A stretch of 64,000 nt of DNA, taken from assembly GCA_052061695.1 (NCBI GenBank), contig JBPZEY010000009.1; one strand, given 5' to 3'. This stretch comes from Alkalicoccus luteus (GTDB lineage: Bacteria; Bacillota; Bacilli; Bacillales; Salisediminibacteriaceae). This document shows positions 7,955-17,169 of this stretch, piece after piece (within the stretch, counting starts at the first letter, position 1; each line of letters begins with the position of its first letter). Made by a program: the position numbers and the translations under genes. Below the pieces are notes generated by a model. The model had not been told where the DNA came from and made no database searches. It was given only the letters and a program-made list of their open reading frames with translations.

Positions 7955-9639
7955 AAATTAACGCCATCCGTCGTTGCTTCAATAATGCCGCGGCGGATAA
8001 CAAAATCACCAAACCGTTCCCCGGTTTCCTTTTCTTTTGCGAAGGAGGCAAAGATCGGCTGCAGTTCCTGCAGAATCTGCTCTTCTCCGATATTTTCCCG
8101 GTACAGCTTGTTCAGCCGGTCTCCTTTAAATCCGGCGCCAAGGTACATGTTATACGTCCCCGGTCCTTTTCCGATAAAGGCAATTTCCCCAAGCGACGGT
8201 CTTGCGCATCCGTTCGGGCAGCCGGTCATCCGGATAATGATCTCTTCATCACGCAGACCGTTCGCATCCAGCATATCCTCCAACTTATCAATCAACGAAG
8301 GCAAATACCGCTCCGATTCGGCCATAGCAAGTCCGCACGTCGGAAACGCTACGCACGCCATGGAGTTTCGGCGCAGTGCTGAGTTCTCACGACCGTCTGT
8401 TAAACCGTATTCGGACACGATTGCCTCGATCTGCTTGCGGTTTTCCGGTTTAACATCTGCAATGATGACGTTCTGATTTGGCGTGAGCCGGAACGTTCCG
8501 TCATGCACCTCTGCTACCCGCTTCAATGCCGTTTTCAGCTCATATCCGCCGCTGTCGGCAATACGGCCGTTTTGAATGAATAAGGTCAGATGCGATAGGC
8601 CTTCTGCATGGTCATCCCACCCGTAAATATCGCCGTTTCGGTCAAACGAATACGGCTTTGCCGGTTTTACTTCCCAGCCGAGACGTTCATTGACTTCGTT
8701 CCGCACCGTCTCGATGCCAAGCCTGTCGACGGTGTATTTAAAACGGGCATACTTTCGCTCAGAGCGGTCACCATAGTCCCGCTGTACAGTCAGGATAGCT
8801 TCTGCTGCTTCCGCTGCTTTTTTAGCCGGGACGAAGCCAAGCATTCTGCCAAGCTGCGGATACGTCTTTTCATCTCCGTGCGTCATGCCCATTCCGCCCC
8901 CGACGAGAATGTTATACCCAAGCAGCCTTCCTCCGCTGATAATCGCAATAAAGCCAATATCCTGTGAATAAATATCAACATCGTTTGACGGCGGAACTGC
9001 CACACCTATTTTAAACTTCCGGGGCAGATACGTTTTTCCGTACACCGGCTCCTGCTCTTCTTTCGTGTCGATCAGCTTTTCTTCATCCAGCCAGATCTCG
9101 TGGTAAGCCCTCGTTTTCGGAAGCAGACGCTCGCTGATATCCGCGGCGGAGTCATATACCTTTCGATGCGCATCAGACTGGGAGGGGTTTGCTGCGCACA
9201 TGACGTTTCGATTCACATCGCCGCAGGCAGCAATGGTGTCCATCAGCGCCTCGTTCATCTGCTGCAGGCTCGTTTTCATGTTCCACTTCAGGATGCCGTG
9301 CAGCTGAAAGGTCTGCCTCGTTGTCAGCTTCATCGTGCCGTTGCCGTATTCATCTGCAAGCCGGTCCATCGTCAGCCACTGCTCCGGCGTTGCCACCCCC
9401 GCCGGAAGCCGGACGCGCACCATAAACTGATAGGCAGGCTCCAATTTCTGCTTGCGCCGTTCTTCACGCAAATCACGGTCATCCTGCATATAGCTCCCGT
9501 GAAACTTCAGCAGCTTTGTCTGATCCTCCGGAATGCCGGCACTGATACGGTCCTGGAAAAACTCCTCCAGTCTTCCCCTCAAATAGCTGCTGTCTTGTTT
9601 TATATGTTCCGTTTCACTCGGCTTGCCGCTTGTACTCAT
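7933..9639 (-). CDS. cysI: assimilatory sulfite reductase hemoprotein, beta subunit
   Basis: This 568-residue protein reduces sulfite to sulfide with six electrons supplied by CysJ. The [4Fe-4S]-siroheme ligands are visible as C429/C435 in CVAFPTC and C474/C478 in GCPNGC. Upstream lie the two nitrite/sulfite reductase ferredoxin-like repeats (VRLPAGVATPEQW; GGMGMTHG). Length matches CysI of Bacillaceae. It is the last gene of the sat-to-cysI operon, 22 nt after cysJ, with a good ribosome binding site before ATG 9639. The product is a cytoplasmic partner of the flavoprotein. Confidence 0.97.
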   Translation of the reverse strand: MSTSGKPSETEHIKQDSSYLRGRLEEFFQDRISAGIPEDQTKLLKFHGSYMQDDRDLREERRKQKLEPAYQFMVRVRLPAGVATPEQWLTMDRLADEYGNGTMKLTTRQTFQLHGILKWNMKTSLQQMNEALMDTIAACGDVNRNVMCAANPSQSDAHRKVYDSAADISERLLPKTRAYHEIWLDEEKLIDTKEEQEPVYGKTYLPRKFKIGVAVPPSNDVDIYSQDIGFIAIISGGRLLGYNILVGGGMGMTHGDEKTYPQLGRMLGFVPAKKAAEAAEAILTVQRDYGDRSERKYARFKYTVDRLGIETVRNEVNERLGWEVKPAKPYSFDRNGDIYGWDDHAEGLSHLTLFIQNGRIADSGGYELKTALKRVAEVHDGTFRLTPNQNVIIADVKPENRKQIEAIVSEYGLTDGRENSALRRNSMACVAFPTCGLAMAESERYLPSLIDKLEDMLDANGLRDEEIIIRMTGCPNGCARPSLGEIAFIGKGPGTYNMYLGAGFKGDRLNKLYRENIGEEQILQELQPIFASFAKEKETGERFGDFVIRRGIIEATTDGVNFHEKVRS

Positions 9640-9661
9640 CTAACCTCTCCTTTCTATTGCA

Positions 9662-11452
9662 TCAATATACATCCCGCTGATAGCGCTTTTCGCTTCTTAA
9701 CTCTTTTAAATAGGCTTCAGCTTCCTCTTCGGAACGCCCGCTCTCCTTTACAATCACCGTTCGCAGTGCCTCATGCACATCTCCTGCCATGCGATCCTTA
9801 TCGCCGCACACATACAGAAAGGCGCCGCGTTCCAGCCATTCAAACACGCTCTTGCTTTGTTCTAAAATACGGTGCTGGACGTATATTTTTTCGTCCTGAT
9901 CCCTTGAAAATGCCGTATCTATCCTTGTTAAGAGCCCGTCTTTATACCAGCCCTGCCACTCTGTCTGATACAGAAAATCTGTCGTGAAGTGCTGATCTCC
10001 GAAAAACAGCCAGTTGTCGCCTTCCGCTTCCCGTTCCTCGCGCTCTTCCATAAACGATCGGTATGGAGCAACTCCGGTTCCGGCGCCAATCATAATGATC
10101 GGTTTTTCGTCTGCAGGAAGCTTGAATGATTTGTTGGACTGGACGAATACCGGCAGTGAAGATCCCGGTTCACCGCGTTCCGCACACTGTATCGAGCAGA
10201 CCCCGTTACGCTCCCGGCCGTGAGACTCATAGCGCACGGCACCGATCGTGAGGTGTACTTCACCCGGATTTGCAGACAAGCTGCTGGCAATCGAATAGAG
10301 ACGAGGCGGGATTGGACGAAGGCTGTCGACCAGCTGCTGGGCCGTAAAGGTCCACGGCGCTTTGTCCTGAATCAAGTCGACAAGATCCCGCCCTTCCATA
10401 TAGCTTTTCCTGTCTGCCTCCTCTAACGCAGCCAGCTGGTCTGAATAAACCGCAAGCTTTTCCAGCAGCGGCTTTGTCAATACCGTAATTTCAAGCTGCT
10501 CCAACGCTTTTGCAAGCGTCTTTTCTTCCTTGCCTGACAGGACCGTTTCCTGGCCATTGAAATCCAGGACGCCAAGCAGCTCTTCTACGAGCACCTGATC
10601 GTTAACCGGCAGAATGCCGAGGCTGTCACCAGGCTCATAGGTCAGCCCTGATGCTTCCAAGTCCAGTTCAATATGCCTCGTTTCTTTCGCGGACCCTCTG
10701 CCGTTTAAGGAGAAATTGGTGACAATCTCTGCTGGAAACGGATGTTTTTTTGAATACACTGCTTTTTCCTGCAGCGCTGTCGGCTCACTGGCAGGCAAAA
10801 CCGGCTCTCCGTCTGCAAACTGCTGCTCTGCCTGCTTCAGCCACGTCGCTGCTGGCTCCTCGTAATCTACATCGCAGTCGATTCTTTCAAGAACTCGCTC
10901 TGCGCCGAGCTTTTCCAGAATTCCGTCAAAATCTTTGCCTGTCTGGCAAAAATGCTCGTAGGAGCTGTCGCCAAGCGCCAGCACAGCAAAGCGCATGTGG
11001 GACAAATCAGGCGCTTTCTTGCTGAATAAGTAATCGTATAAATCCAGCGCTTCATCAGGCGGGTCGCCTTCACCGTGCGTACTCGCAATAAGAATGACAT
11101 CCTCCAGGCTGCTGAATTTTTTAGGCTTCAGATCGCCAGCAGCGACAACGCTTGCTTCCAGTCCGAATGCTCCGGCAGCCTCCTCGGCAAGCGCCGCTCC
11201 ATTTCCGGTCTGGGAAGCTGTAAGAATCGTCAGACTTCTCGATTCCGTCTTTGTTTCCGAGGCGGGACGCTCCAGCACCGCGGTACCCGCTGCTCCAGCT
11301 GCAGCCGTAAAGCCTGCCAGCCACTGAACCTGAGCTTCTGTCAGCTCCGGCAGCAGCTCATTTAACAGTCCTGCCTGTTTTTCCGTAAACGGGCTGTTTT
11401 GTGCACTAACTTGCAAGTTCACTCTCCCCTTTCTGCGGCCGTTTCTGGCCAT
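9662..11452 (-). CDS. cysJ: sulfite reductase flavoprotein, alpha subunit
   Basis: This 596-residue diflavin reductase passes electrons from NADPH through FAD and FMN to CysI. The N-terminal flavodoxin domain holds SQTGNGAALAEEAA (around residue 80) and STHGEGDPPDEAL. The FAD domain has RLYSIASS. The NADPH domain has GAGTGVAPYRSF and YVCGDKDRMAGDVHEAL, and the C-terminus ends in YQRDVY as in the family. The start immediately abuts the chelatase stop, consistent with one operon. Confidence 0.97.
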   Translation of the reverse strand: MARNGRRKGRVNLQVSAQNSPFTEKQAGLLNELLPELTEAQVQWLAGFTAAAGAAGTAVLERPASETKTESRSLTILTASQTGNGAALAEEAAGAFGLEASVVAAGDLKPKKFSSLEDVILIASTHGEGDPPDEALDLYDYLFSKKAPDLSHMRFAVLALGDSSYEHFCQTGKDFDGILEKLGAERVLERIDCDVDYEEPAATWLKQAEQQFADGEPVLPASEPTALQEKAVYSKKHPFPAEIVTNFSLNGRGSAKETRHIELDLEASGLTYEPGDSLGILPVNDQVLVEELLGVLDFNGQETVLSGKEEKTLAKALEQLEITVLTKPLLEKLAVYSDQLAALEEADRKSYMEGRDLVDLIQDKAPWTFTAQQLVDSLRPIPPRLYSIASSLSANPGEVHLTIGAVRYESHGRERNGVCSIQCAERGEPGSSLPVFVQSNKSFKLPADEKPIIMIGAGTGVAPYRSFMEEREEREAEGDNWLFFGDQHFTTDFLYQTEWQGWYKDGLLTRIDTAFSRDQDEKIYVQHRILEQSKSVFEWLERGAFLYVCGDKDRMAGDVHEALRTVIVKESGRSEEEAEAYLKELRSEKRYQRDVY

Positions 11453-12208
11453 TTAGATCCACCACGCCATATGCTCATCCAGTCTGTTTTCAATCGTTTC
11501 CGCATGCAGTGCCTGTCCGGCTCGTTCTGAAAGCGCCTCGACCATCAACAGGTGCGCGCCAAGATATGGGGCCAGCCTGAACGGTGAAGCAGCCACTTCG
11601 CGCTCCATTGACTCGTACAACAATCCAGTGAACCATAAGTAAGGCAGCACAATGACATCATCGTATTTAGCTGCACTCTCCATTCCTTCTGCGAAAGACG
11701 GTTTGCACGCCGCCAGATAACACGTTTCTACTTTTTTCACACCGAGCCTTCGCTTCAGCCTTTTCGCTGTCAAACGGACAGCTGATTTCGTTTCCGGCGA
11801 ACGGCTGCCTCTCCCGACGAGCAGAATGACCGTGTTTTTTGTAATGGCACCTGCTTCTTCTGCGCGCCTGGCCAATGCTTCGACAGTACGCTGCTGAACC
11901 CCCAGAGGCCGCCCGTATGTCACTCGAATATGCGGAAATTCCTCACGAACGTGTTCAAGCTCCTCCGGGATGTCAGCATAGTAATGCCCGGCGCTCAAAA
12001 GCAGCAGCGGCACAATAGCGATAGACGTCGCTCCGTTTTCCACGAGCTTGGTAAACCCGTCCCTGATGGTAGGACTTTCCAGCTCCAGAAAGCAGAGCTC
12101 CTGGAGCGGCGCTTCGACTCTTGCCTCCACCTGTTGAATAAATTGAATGGATTCCTCTTTTGTTTTCGGTGATCGACTGCCATGTCCGATGTAAAGTACA
12201 CCCTGCAT
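11453..12208 (-). CDS. sirB: sirohydrochlorin chelatase (CbiX/SirB family)
   Basis: The 251-residue product has two tandem CbiX-like halves. The first starts with YIGHGSRSPKTKEE, whose His is the likely metal-binding residue; the second has LVGRGSRSPETK. It inserts Fe2+ into sirohydrochlorin, the last step of siroheme synthesis. It lies between the SUMT gene and cysJ, and AGGAGGAG precedes ATG 12208. A cobalt-chelatase role is unlikely because no cobalamin genes are nearby. Confidence 0.9.
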   Translation of the reverse strand: MQGVLYIGHGSRSPKTKEESIQFIQQVEARVEAPLQELCFLELESPTIRDGFTKLVENGATSIAIVPLLLLSAGHYYADIPEELEHVREEFPHIRVTYGRPLGVQQRTVEALARRAEEAGAITKNTVILLVGRGSRSPETKSAVRLTAKRLKRRLGVKKVETCYLAACKPSFAEGMESAAKYDDVIVLPYLWFTGLLYESMEREVAASPFRLAPYLGAHLLMVEALSERAGQALHAETIENRLDEHMAWWI

Positions 12209-12219
12209 ATGCTCCTCCT

Positions 12220-12963
12220 TCAGCTCACCACTTCTTCTCTGAGACTGCCGTTCAGTCTGCTCATCAAGCCGACCACTTCTCCAATCACAATCATCGCCGG
12301 CTGCGGCGCCCCCGCCGCTTCTTCTGCAATGGCATGAAGCGGAGCTGTGACCACTACTTCGTCTGCAGTCGTTCCATTTGAGATAACAGCAGCCGGCATG
12401 TCAGCTGGCTTTCCTGCCTGGATGAGCTTCTCGCAAATGAGACGAATATTGCCGCCACCCATGTAAATGCACAGTGTATCCATACTGTTCGCCGTGTGAT
12501 GCCAATATGCGTCATCGTCCAGCTTAGTAACTCCTGCTATAATGCCGACCGAAGAACTGACATGACGATGGGTGACCGGAATGCCTGCGCTTGCCGGTAC
12601 AGCAGCGCCGGACGTGACACCAGGGATTACTTCAAACGAGAGTCCGGCCTCTTTCAATGCAATGGCCTCTTCGCCGCCTCTGCCAAAGATAAACGGATCT
12701 CCGCCCTTCAGCCTCGTAACTCGCTTCCCGCTCAGAGCGGATCGAATAAGCATTGCATTAATATCCTCCTGGGAAACGGCATACCCACCTGGTTTTTTCC
12801 CGCAGTAAACAAGTGCCGCGTGTGGACTGGCCTCTTTCAGCAGTTCCCGGCTGACAAGCCTGTCATAGTAGATAACGTCCGCTTCCTGTATGGCTCTTAA
12901 TCCTTTTACGGTGATCAGATCCGGGTCTCCCGGTCCAGCACCTGTCAGTTTTACTGGATACAT
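12220..12963 (-). CDS. cobA: uroporphyrinogen-III C-methyltransferase (SUMT)
   Basis: This 247-residue SAM-dependent tetrapyrrole methylase converts uroporphyrinogen III to precorrin-2. Motifs are LTGAGPGDPDLITVKG at the N-terminus, YYDRLVS, RLKGGDPFIFGRGGEE and VIPGVTSG. The start is ATG 12963, which has AAAGGAGG upstream and lies next to the cysH stop; an upstream frame extension overlaps cysH and is not used. SUMT, the chelatase and the separate precorrin-2 dehydrogenase together make siroheme. This is the single-domain Bacillus arrangement rather than a fused CysG. Confidence 0.95.
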   Translation of the reverse strand: MYPVKLTGAGPGDPDLITVKGLRAIQEADVIYYDRLVSRELLKEASPHAALVYCGKKPGGYAVSQEDINAMLIRSALSGKRVTRLKGGDPFIFGRGGEEAIALKEAGLSFEVIPGVTSGAAVPASAGIPVTHRHVSSSVGIIAGVTKLDDDAYWHHTANSMDTLCIYMGGGNIRLICEKLIQAGKPADMPAAVISNGTTADEVVVTAPLHAIAEEAAGAPQPAMIVIGEVVGLMSRLNGSLREEVVS

Positions 12964-12964
12964 G

Positions 12965-13657
12965 TCAGTCCTCCTTTTTCGTCGGCAGATGCAGGCCGCA
13001 TTCCGTCTTGCCGGTGCCGGCCCAGCGTCCATCGCGATTGTCTCCTCCGTCTGACGGGACGGTGCATGGAACACAGCCGATACTCGGGTAGGAGCGGTCG
13101 TGCAGCGGATTATAATCCAGCCGGTGTTCATCGATATAGTTCCATACATCCTCCCATGTCCAGTGGATGAGAGGGCATATTTTCACGCTGTCAAATTTCG
13201 CATCTTCCTGCACAAATTCCGTATGCTTTCGTGACTCGGACTGTGCCCGTCTCAGCCCGGAAATCCAGGCTGGCACACCGTGAAGCGCACGCTCCAACGG
13301 TCTGATTTTCCGCAGATAGCAGCATTGGTCCGGATTGCGCTTCCAAAGCTCCGGTCCGTATGCTTCTTCCTGCTCTGACAGCGTCAGTTCAGGCTGCTGC
13401 ATCGTCATGCGAAGCTCAGGATATCTCGACTGAACCCGGTCAATCAGCTCATAGGTTTCGTTAAAGTGAAGATGTGTATCCAGAAAGACAATTTCAGCTG
13501 GAACGCTGAATCGGTGAAGCAGATCAATCAGCACCATGCTCTCTGCTCCGAAACTGCACGCATACACGAGATCTTCCTTGTACGTTTCTGCCGCCCAGCG
13601 CAGAACACCCTCTGCACCTTTCGTTCCGTCCGTTATCTGGTCAAATGATCGCTGCAT
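12965..13657 (-). CDS. cysH: phosphoadenylyl/adenylyl-sulfate reductase
   Basis: This 230-residue thioredoxin-dependent reductase yields sulfite. It has the PP-loop-like CSFGAESMVLIDL near residue 35 and the catalytic ECGLH near the C-terminus. It also has CC (QCCYLRK) plus GCVPC, the four-cysteine set that holds a [4Fe-4S] cluster in APS-reducing enzymes. Bacillus CysH accepts both APS and PAPS, which fits the neighbouring cysC. Its stop is 1 nt from the SUMT start. Confidence 0.95.
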   Translation of the reverse strand: MQRSFDQITDGTKGAEGVLRWAAETYKEDLVYACSFGAESMVLIDLLHRFSVPAEIVFLDTHLHFNETYELIDRVQSRYPELRMTMQQPELTLSEQEEAYGPELWKRNPDQCCYLRKIRPLERALHGVPAWISGLRRAQSESRKHTEFVQEDAKFDSVKICPLIHWTWEDVWNYIDEHRLDYNPLHDRSYPSIGCVPCTVPSDGGDNRDGRWAGTGKTECGLHLPTKKED

Positions 13658-13676
13658 ACGATCTGCCTCCTTTCAT

Positions 13677-14288
13677 TCAGCGGTTGTTCGCTTCTGACGA
13701 AATCACACCTTTTTCCTGCAGATACGTGATCAGCAAGGACACATTTTTCTCTATGGAATCCTTCCCTGTATCAAGTGTTAATTCCGGTGCTTCAGGCTCT
13801 TCATACGGATCATCAATCCCGGTAAAGTTACGGATCTCTCCTGTCCGGGCCTTTTTGTAAAGCCCTTTCGGATCCCGCTCTTCACAAACCGCAAGCGGTG
13901 CTTTCACGAATACTTCCGCGACATCTTCGCCTAGAGAAGCTTTTACGCCCTCTCGGTCCTTCTCATATGGAGAAATAAATGCCGTTAAGGTCACTAACCC
14001 TGCGTCTGCCATCAGCTTCGCTGCTTCTCCGACACGGCGGATGTTTTCTGCTCGATCTGCTGCTGAAAAACCAAGATTCTGATTCAATCCCATCCGGACG
14101 TTATCTCCGTCCAGCCTGTACGTTCTTACTCCTTGCTGATGCAGCTCCAGTTCAAGCGCTGCAGACAGCGTGGACTTACCGGAGCCGGACAAGCCTGTAA
14201 ACCAAAGCACAAAGCCTCGATGACCGTTGAGCTTTTCCCGGTCTTCTTTTCTAACGTGCGAATCGTGCCAAGTTAAATGAGAACTCAC
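13677..14288 (-). CDS. cysC: adenylyl-sulfate kinase
   Basis: The 203-residue product phosphorylates APS to PAPS. It has P-loop GLSGSGKST near residue 35, DGDNVRMGLN and FISPYEKDRE. GTG 14288 is chosen as start: AAAGGGTG sits 5-6 nt upstream and the protein then begins like its relatives, shortly before the conserved WHD. A longer frame (from 14336) would overlap the permease gene. It lies between the permease gene and cysH in the operon. Confidence 0.93.
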   Translation of the reverse strand: MSSHLTWHDSHVRKEDREKLNGHRGFVLWFTGLSGSGKSTLSAALELELHQQGVRTYRLDGDNVRMGLNQNLGFSAADRAENIRRVGEAAKLMADAGLVTLTAFISPYEKDREGVKASLGEDVAEVFVKAPLAVCEERDPKGLYKKARTGEIRNFTGIDDPYEEPEAPELTLDTGKDSIEKNVSLLITYLQEKGVISSEANNR

Positions 14289-14301
14289 ATGTTTCACCCT
14301 T

Positions 14302-15549
14302 TCAGCTGAAATCAATCCATATTGCGCTGACGACAACCATCGTCACAATAAAATAAAGTAAATTGAGCGGCATCCCCACGCGGACAAAATCCATAAAACG
14401 ATAGCCGCCGGGCCGGAACACGATTAAATTAGTTTGATACCCAACCGGTGTCGCAAAGCTTGCCGAGGCCGCAATGGCTACTGCAGTGAGAAATCCTGCC
14501 GGATCCTGTCCGGACTGAAGCGCTGCTGCTACTGCAATCGGAAACATCACGACAGCAGCCGCGTTGTTTGTTATAAACTCCGTGAAGATCGATGTCATCA
14601 GGTAAACGGCAGCAAGCACGCCGATCACTCCAAGCCCTGCAGATACAGCGACCAGATGCTCAGCAAGCCAGACCGCCGTTCCTGATTGTTCCACTGCTGT
14701 ACCAATACCAATCGCATAAATAATGATGAGCAGCACATCCACCCGTATGAACCGGTGCAAGCCCTTTAAAGGAAGAACCCTGCCAGCAAGCAGCACAATG
14801 ACAGCACCAAACGCCGCTTCAAACATCGAGAGAAGTTCAAGTGCAGCTGCTCCTACCATCACCGCAAGGACCAGCAGCGGCAGCATACTTCCTTTTCCTT
14901 CAATCATTGCAGGCGGTTTAGGGTCCGACTGCTTCGGTTCGTGATTCGGCATAATCCGGTAACCAATGGTCACCATATAAAGAATGCCAAACACGGCTGC
15001 CGGAACACCGACTGCTGCCAATTGGAACATGGAAAATCCACTCATCCCCCGATCCAGCATCAAGCCGTGTATTAGCAGGTTTGTAGAGGTTCCGATGAGG
15101 GTGATCGTTCCTCCGAAAATCGCTGCGAACGAGAGAGGCATTAGAAATTTAGATGGTGAAATCTGCCGCTGCTCGCACCAGCGCTGAATCATAGGGGAAA
15201 AAATAGCGACGATTGGTGTATTATTCAAAAATGCCGACATGCCCGCAATTGGAAACATCATCGATAAAAGCGAACGCCTTTTTCGCTTCCCGCTCCCCAG
15301 GCCTGAAAAGATAAGTCTCTTTAACGACGGATGGCTCTGAACAGCTCCGGCCACTAAAAACAATAGCGCCACCGTCCACATCCCTTCGTTCGTTAATCCG
15401 CTCAGCGCCTGAGATGTATCAATTGCACCGCCTATCCACAGTACGAGCAAAGCAGCAAGCAGGATCATATCAGCGCGCAGCCACTCTGTGATGAGCAGGC
15501 CGACCATGACCGAAATCACGATCAGGACAAACCCGATTTCAACCGTCAT
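14302..15549 (-). CDS. SLC13/ArsB-type anion permease, putative sulfate transporter
   Basis: This 415-residue protein has about eleven hydrophobic segments. It shows the duplicated Asn motifs of the DASS/ion-transporter superfamily (FLNNTPIVAIFSPMI and FITNNAAAVVMFPIA, with GTSTNLLIHG). Its position between sat and cysC makes sulfate the likely substrate; this replaces the PiT-type CysP found in the B. subtilis operon. It is shorter than many SLC13 proteins and lacks the TrkA-C domain. Thiosulfate or another divalent anion remains possible. Confidence 0.85.
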   Translation of the reverse strand: MTVEIGFVLIVISVMVGLLITEWLRADMILLAALLVLWIGGAIDTSQALSGLTNEGMWTVALLFLVAGAVQSHPSLKRLIFSGLGSGKRKRRSLLSMMFPIAGMSAFLNNTPIVAIFSPMIQRWCEQRQISPSKFLMPLSFAAIFGGTITLIGTSTNLLIHGLMLDRGMSGFSMFQLAAVGVPAAVFGILYMVTIGYRIMPNHEPKQSDPKPPAMIEGKGSMLPLLVLAVMVGAAALELLSMFEAAFGAVIVLLAGRVLPLKGLHRFIRVDVLLIIIYAIGIGTAVEQSGTAVWLAEHLVAVSAGLGVIGVLAAVYLMTSIFTEFITNNAAAVVMFPIAVAAALQSGQDPAGFLTAVAIAASASFATPVGYQTNLIVFRPGGYRFMDFVRVGMPLNLLYFIVTMVVVSAIWIDFS

Positions 15550-15569
15550 GACGGACCCCCTCCTCGCTT

Positions 15570-16718
15570 TTACTGCACCGCTGCTTTTTGCAATCCGTTG
15601 ATCAGTACTTCTGCTACTTCTTTTCTAGAGAACTCTTCTGGCAGAGATTCACCGTTTCGCAGACGCTCTCTTACTTTTGTTCCGCTCAGATGAACATGGT
15701 GGTCGCCGTCATGCGGGCACGTTTTTGCCGTCCCCATGTTTTTGCACGTTTTGCAGTAAAAGGCGTGCTCAAAGCGCATTAGCGTGACCCCAAGCTCTTG
15801 TTCAAACGGAGCCGTGTATTCTTGTGCTTCATACGTACCGTAATAGTCGCCTACTCCGGCATGATCCCTTCCGATAATGAAATGGGTGCAGCCGTAGTTT
15901 TTGCGGACGATGGCGTGCAGCAGTGCCTCCTTCGGTCCTGCATACCGCATCGCTGCTGGATATACGACCAGCGCTGTGCGCTCTTTCGGATAATAATGAT
16001 CGAGCAGCACCCGGTAGCTTTTCATGCGGACATCAGCCGGTATATCATCAGACTTCGTATCGCCAACGAGCGGATTCAGCAGCAGTCCGTCCACTGTTTC
16101 CAGCGCACTCTTCTGAATATACTCATGGGCCCGGTGAACCGGGTTTCGCGTCTGAAAGCCGACTACCGTTTTCCAGCCCTTCGCTTCAAACAGCTGGCGG
16201 GTTTCCGCAGGAGAAAGGTGATAGTCTCCAAACGCATGCGGAAGACGTTTTAACAGGGTAATCTCCCCTCCAACAAGCAGGCTTCCTCTGCTGAACAGAG
16301 CGGCTACCCCGGGATGCGCGGGATCCGACGTACCATAAACAATTTCGGCCTCCCGCTTTAAATCAGCCCGGAACGTTCCCCGGCTCTTAATAAGGCCGTA
16401 AATCGTTCCTTTTTCGTCTGTCAAAGCCGCTTCTTGTCCAGTTGATAAGAACGCTGCCTCCTTTTCCGTGACGGGCAGAGTGATAGGCACAGGCCATATG
16501 CTGCCGTCCGTCAGTCTCGTATTTCTCAGCACACTCTCATAGTCATCCTGATCCATAAAGCCTGTCAGCGGACTGAAACCGCCAAGACCGATCAACTCCA
16601 GATCGGATAAGTTCCATGAACGAAGCGTGACGACCGGCAGGGAAGCTGCTCGATCCCTTTCAGCCTTATTTTCAGACAATCGATTGATTAACGTACCTCC
16701 GTGCGCCTGATTTACCAT
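15570..16718 (-). CDS. sat: sulfate adenylyltransferase (ATP sulfurylase)
   Basis: This 382-residue enzyme activates sulfate to APS and is the first gene of the eight-gene operon. Diagnostic motifs are QTRNPVHRAHE near residue 190 and GRDHAGVGDYYG near 290. A zinc-ribbon-like cluster CKTCKNMGTAKTC near 330 is typical of Bacillus Sat. ATG 16718 has AGAGGGG upstream. The long leader beyond it probably contains the control region for the whole pathway. Confidence 0.96.
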   Translation of the reverse strand: MVNQAHGGTLINRLSENKAERDRAASLPVVTLRSWNLSDLELIGLGGFSPLTGFMDQDDYESVLRNTRLTDGSIWPVPITLPVTEKEAAFLSTGQEAALTDEKGTIYGLIKSRGTFRADLKREAEIVYGTSDPAHPGVAALFSRGSLLVGGEITLLKRLPHAFGDYHLSPAETRQLFEAKGWKTVVGFQTRNPVHRAHEYIQKSALETVDGLLLNPLVGDTKSDDIPADVRMKSYRVLLDHYYPKERTALVVYPAAMRYAGPKEALLHAIVRKNYGCTHFIIGRDHAGVGDYYGTYEAQEYTAPFEQELGVTLMRFEHAFYCKTCKNMGTAKTCPHDGDHHVHLSGTKVRERLRNGESLPEEFSRKEVAEVLINGLQKAAVQ

Positions 16719-16965
16719 CGTATCTTCCCCTCTCTTAACACATTATTCTTACCAACTTACTCGACTTTAAAATCATAAAAAAAATACCGGCTGGTTTTAT
16801 GTGATGTATTGAAGATTAATGGATATAACAAGAAAAATCAATACTAAATCTGACAAAAAACATATTTTACACATTATTCGCATTAATATAGTCGGTTATT
16901 AAAATGAAGCACGTTATTTTTTCTAATTCACCTTTAGCCTGGGCAAACGTCTGAATGAGTCTGAT

Positions 16966-17005
16966 GAGTGATCGAGGCTTACGGTTTTGACGATTTCGAT
17001 CACTC
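16966..17005. repeat. inverted repeat / hairpin of unknown role
   Basis: GAGTGATCG (16966-16974) and CGATCACTC (16997-17005) form a perfect 9-bp stem around a 22-nt loop. It has no T-tract and sits more than 240 bases from either start codon. A short minus-strand frame runs through it without a convincing ribosome binding site. Confidence 0.5.
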
Positions 17006-17144
17006 GACATCCAGCAACAGAATTTTTGAACTGCTTTTTCTTACATTGCAGATTCTCCCCTGCTTTCTTCGCAGTACGAAACAAACCGTTGTACCTATGA
17101 TCATTTATTAGCACAGTATAAAAGTCTTAATATAGAGAAAATTT

Positions 17145-17169
17145 GTTTAGTTAACCTGACAGCGGGTAC
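17145..17169 (+). promoter_or_regulatory. sigma-B-type promoter upstream of ectD
   Basis: GTTTAG, 13 nt, GGGTAC closely matches the sigma-B consensus GTTTAA-N12-14-GGGTAT. Transcription would start near 17176 and give a leader of about 125 nt before ectD. General-stress control of an ectoine-modifying enzyme is plausible. Confidence 0.6.

Noticed and set aside
9100..9987. Plus-strand frame of 295 codons across the cysI/cysJ junction
   Set aside because: It is antisense to two certain genes, lacks a ribosome binding site, and its translation has no domain-like pattern.
16719..16920. SAM riboswitch (S-box) or T-box before sat
   Set aside because: None of the conserved aptamer segments could be found on the minus strand.
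16923..17114. Minus-strand frame of 63 codons in the sat-ectD spacer
   Set aside because: No ribosome binding site and low-complexity charged translation; it passes through a perfect inverted repeat that explains the sequence better as structure.
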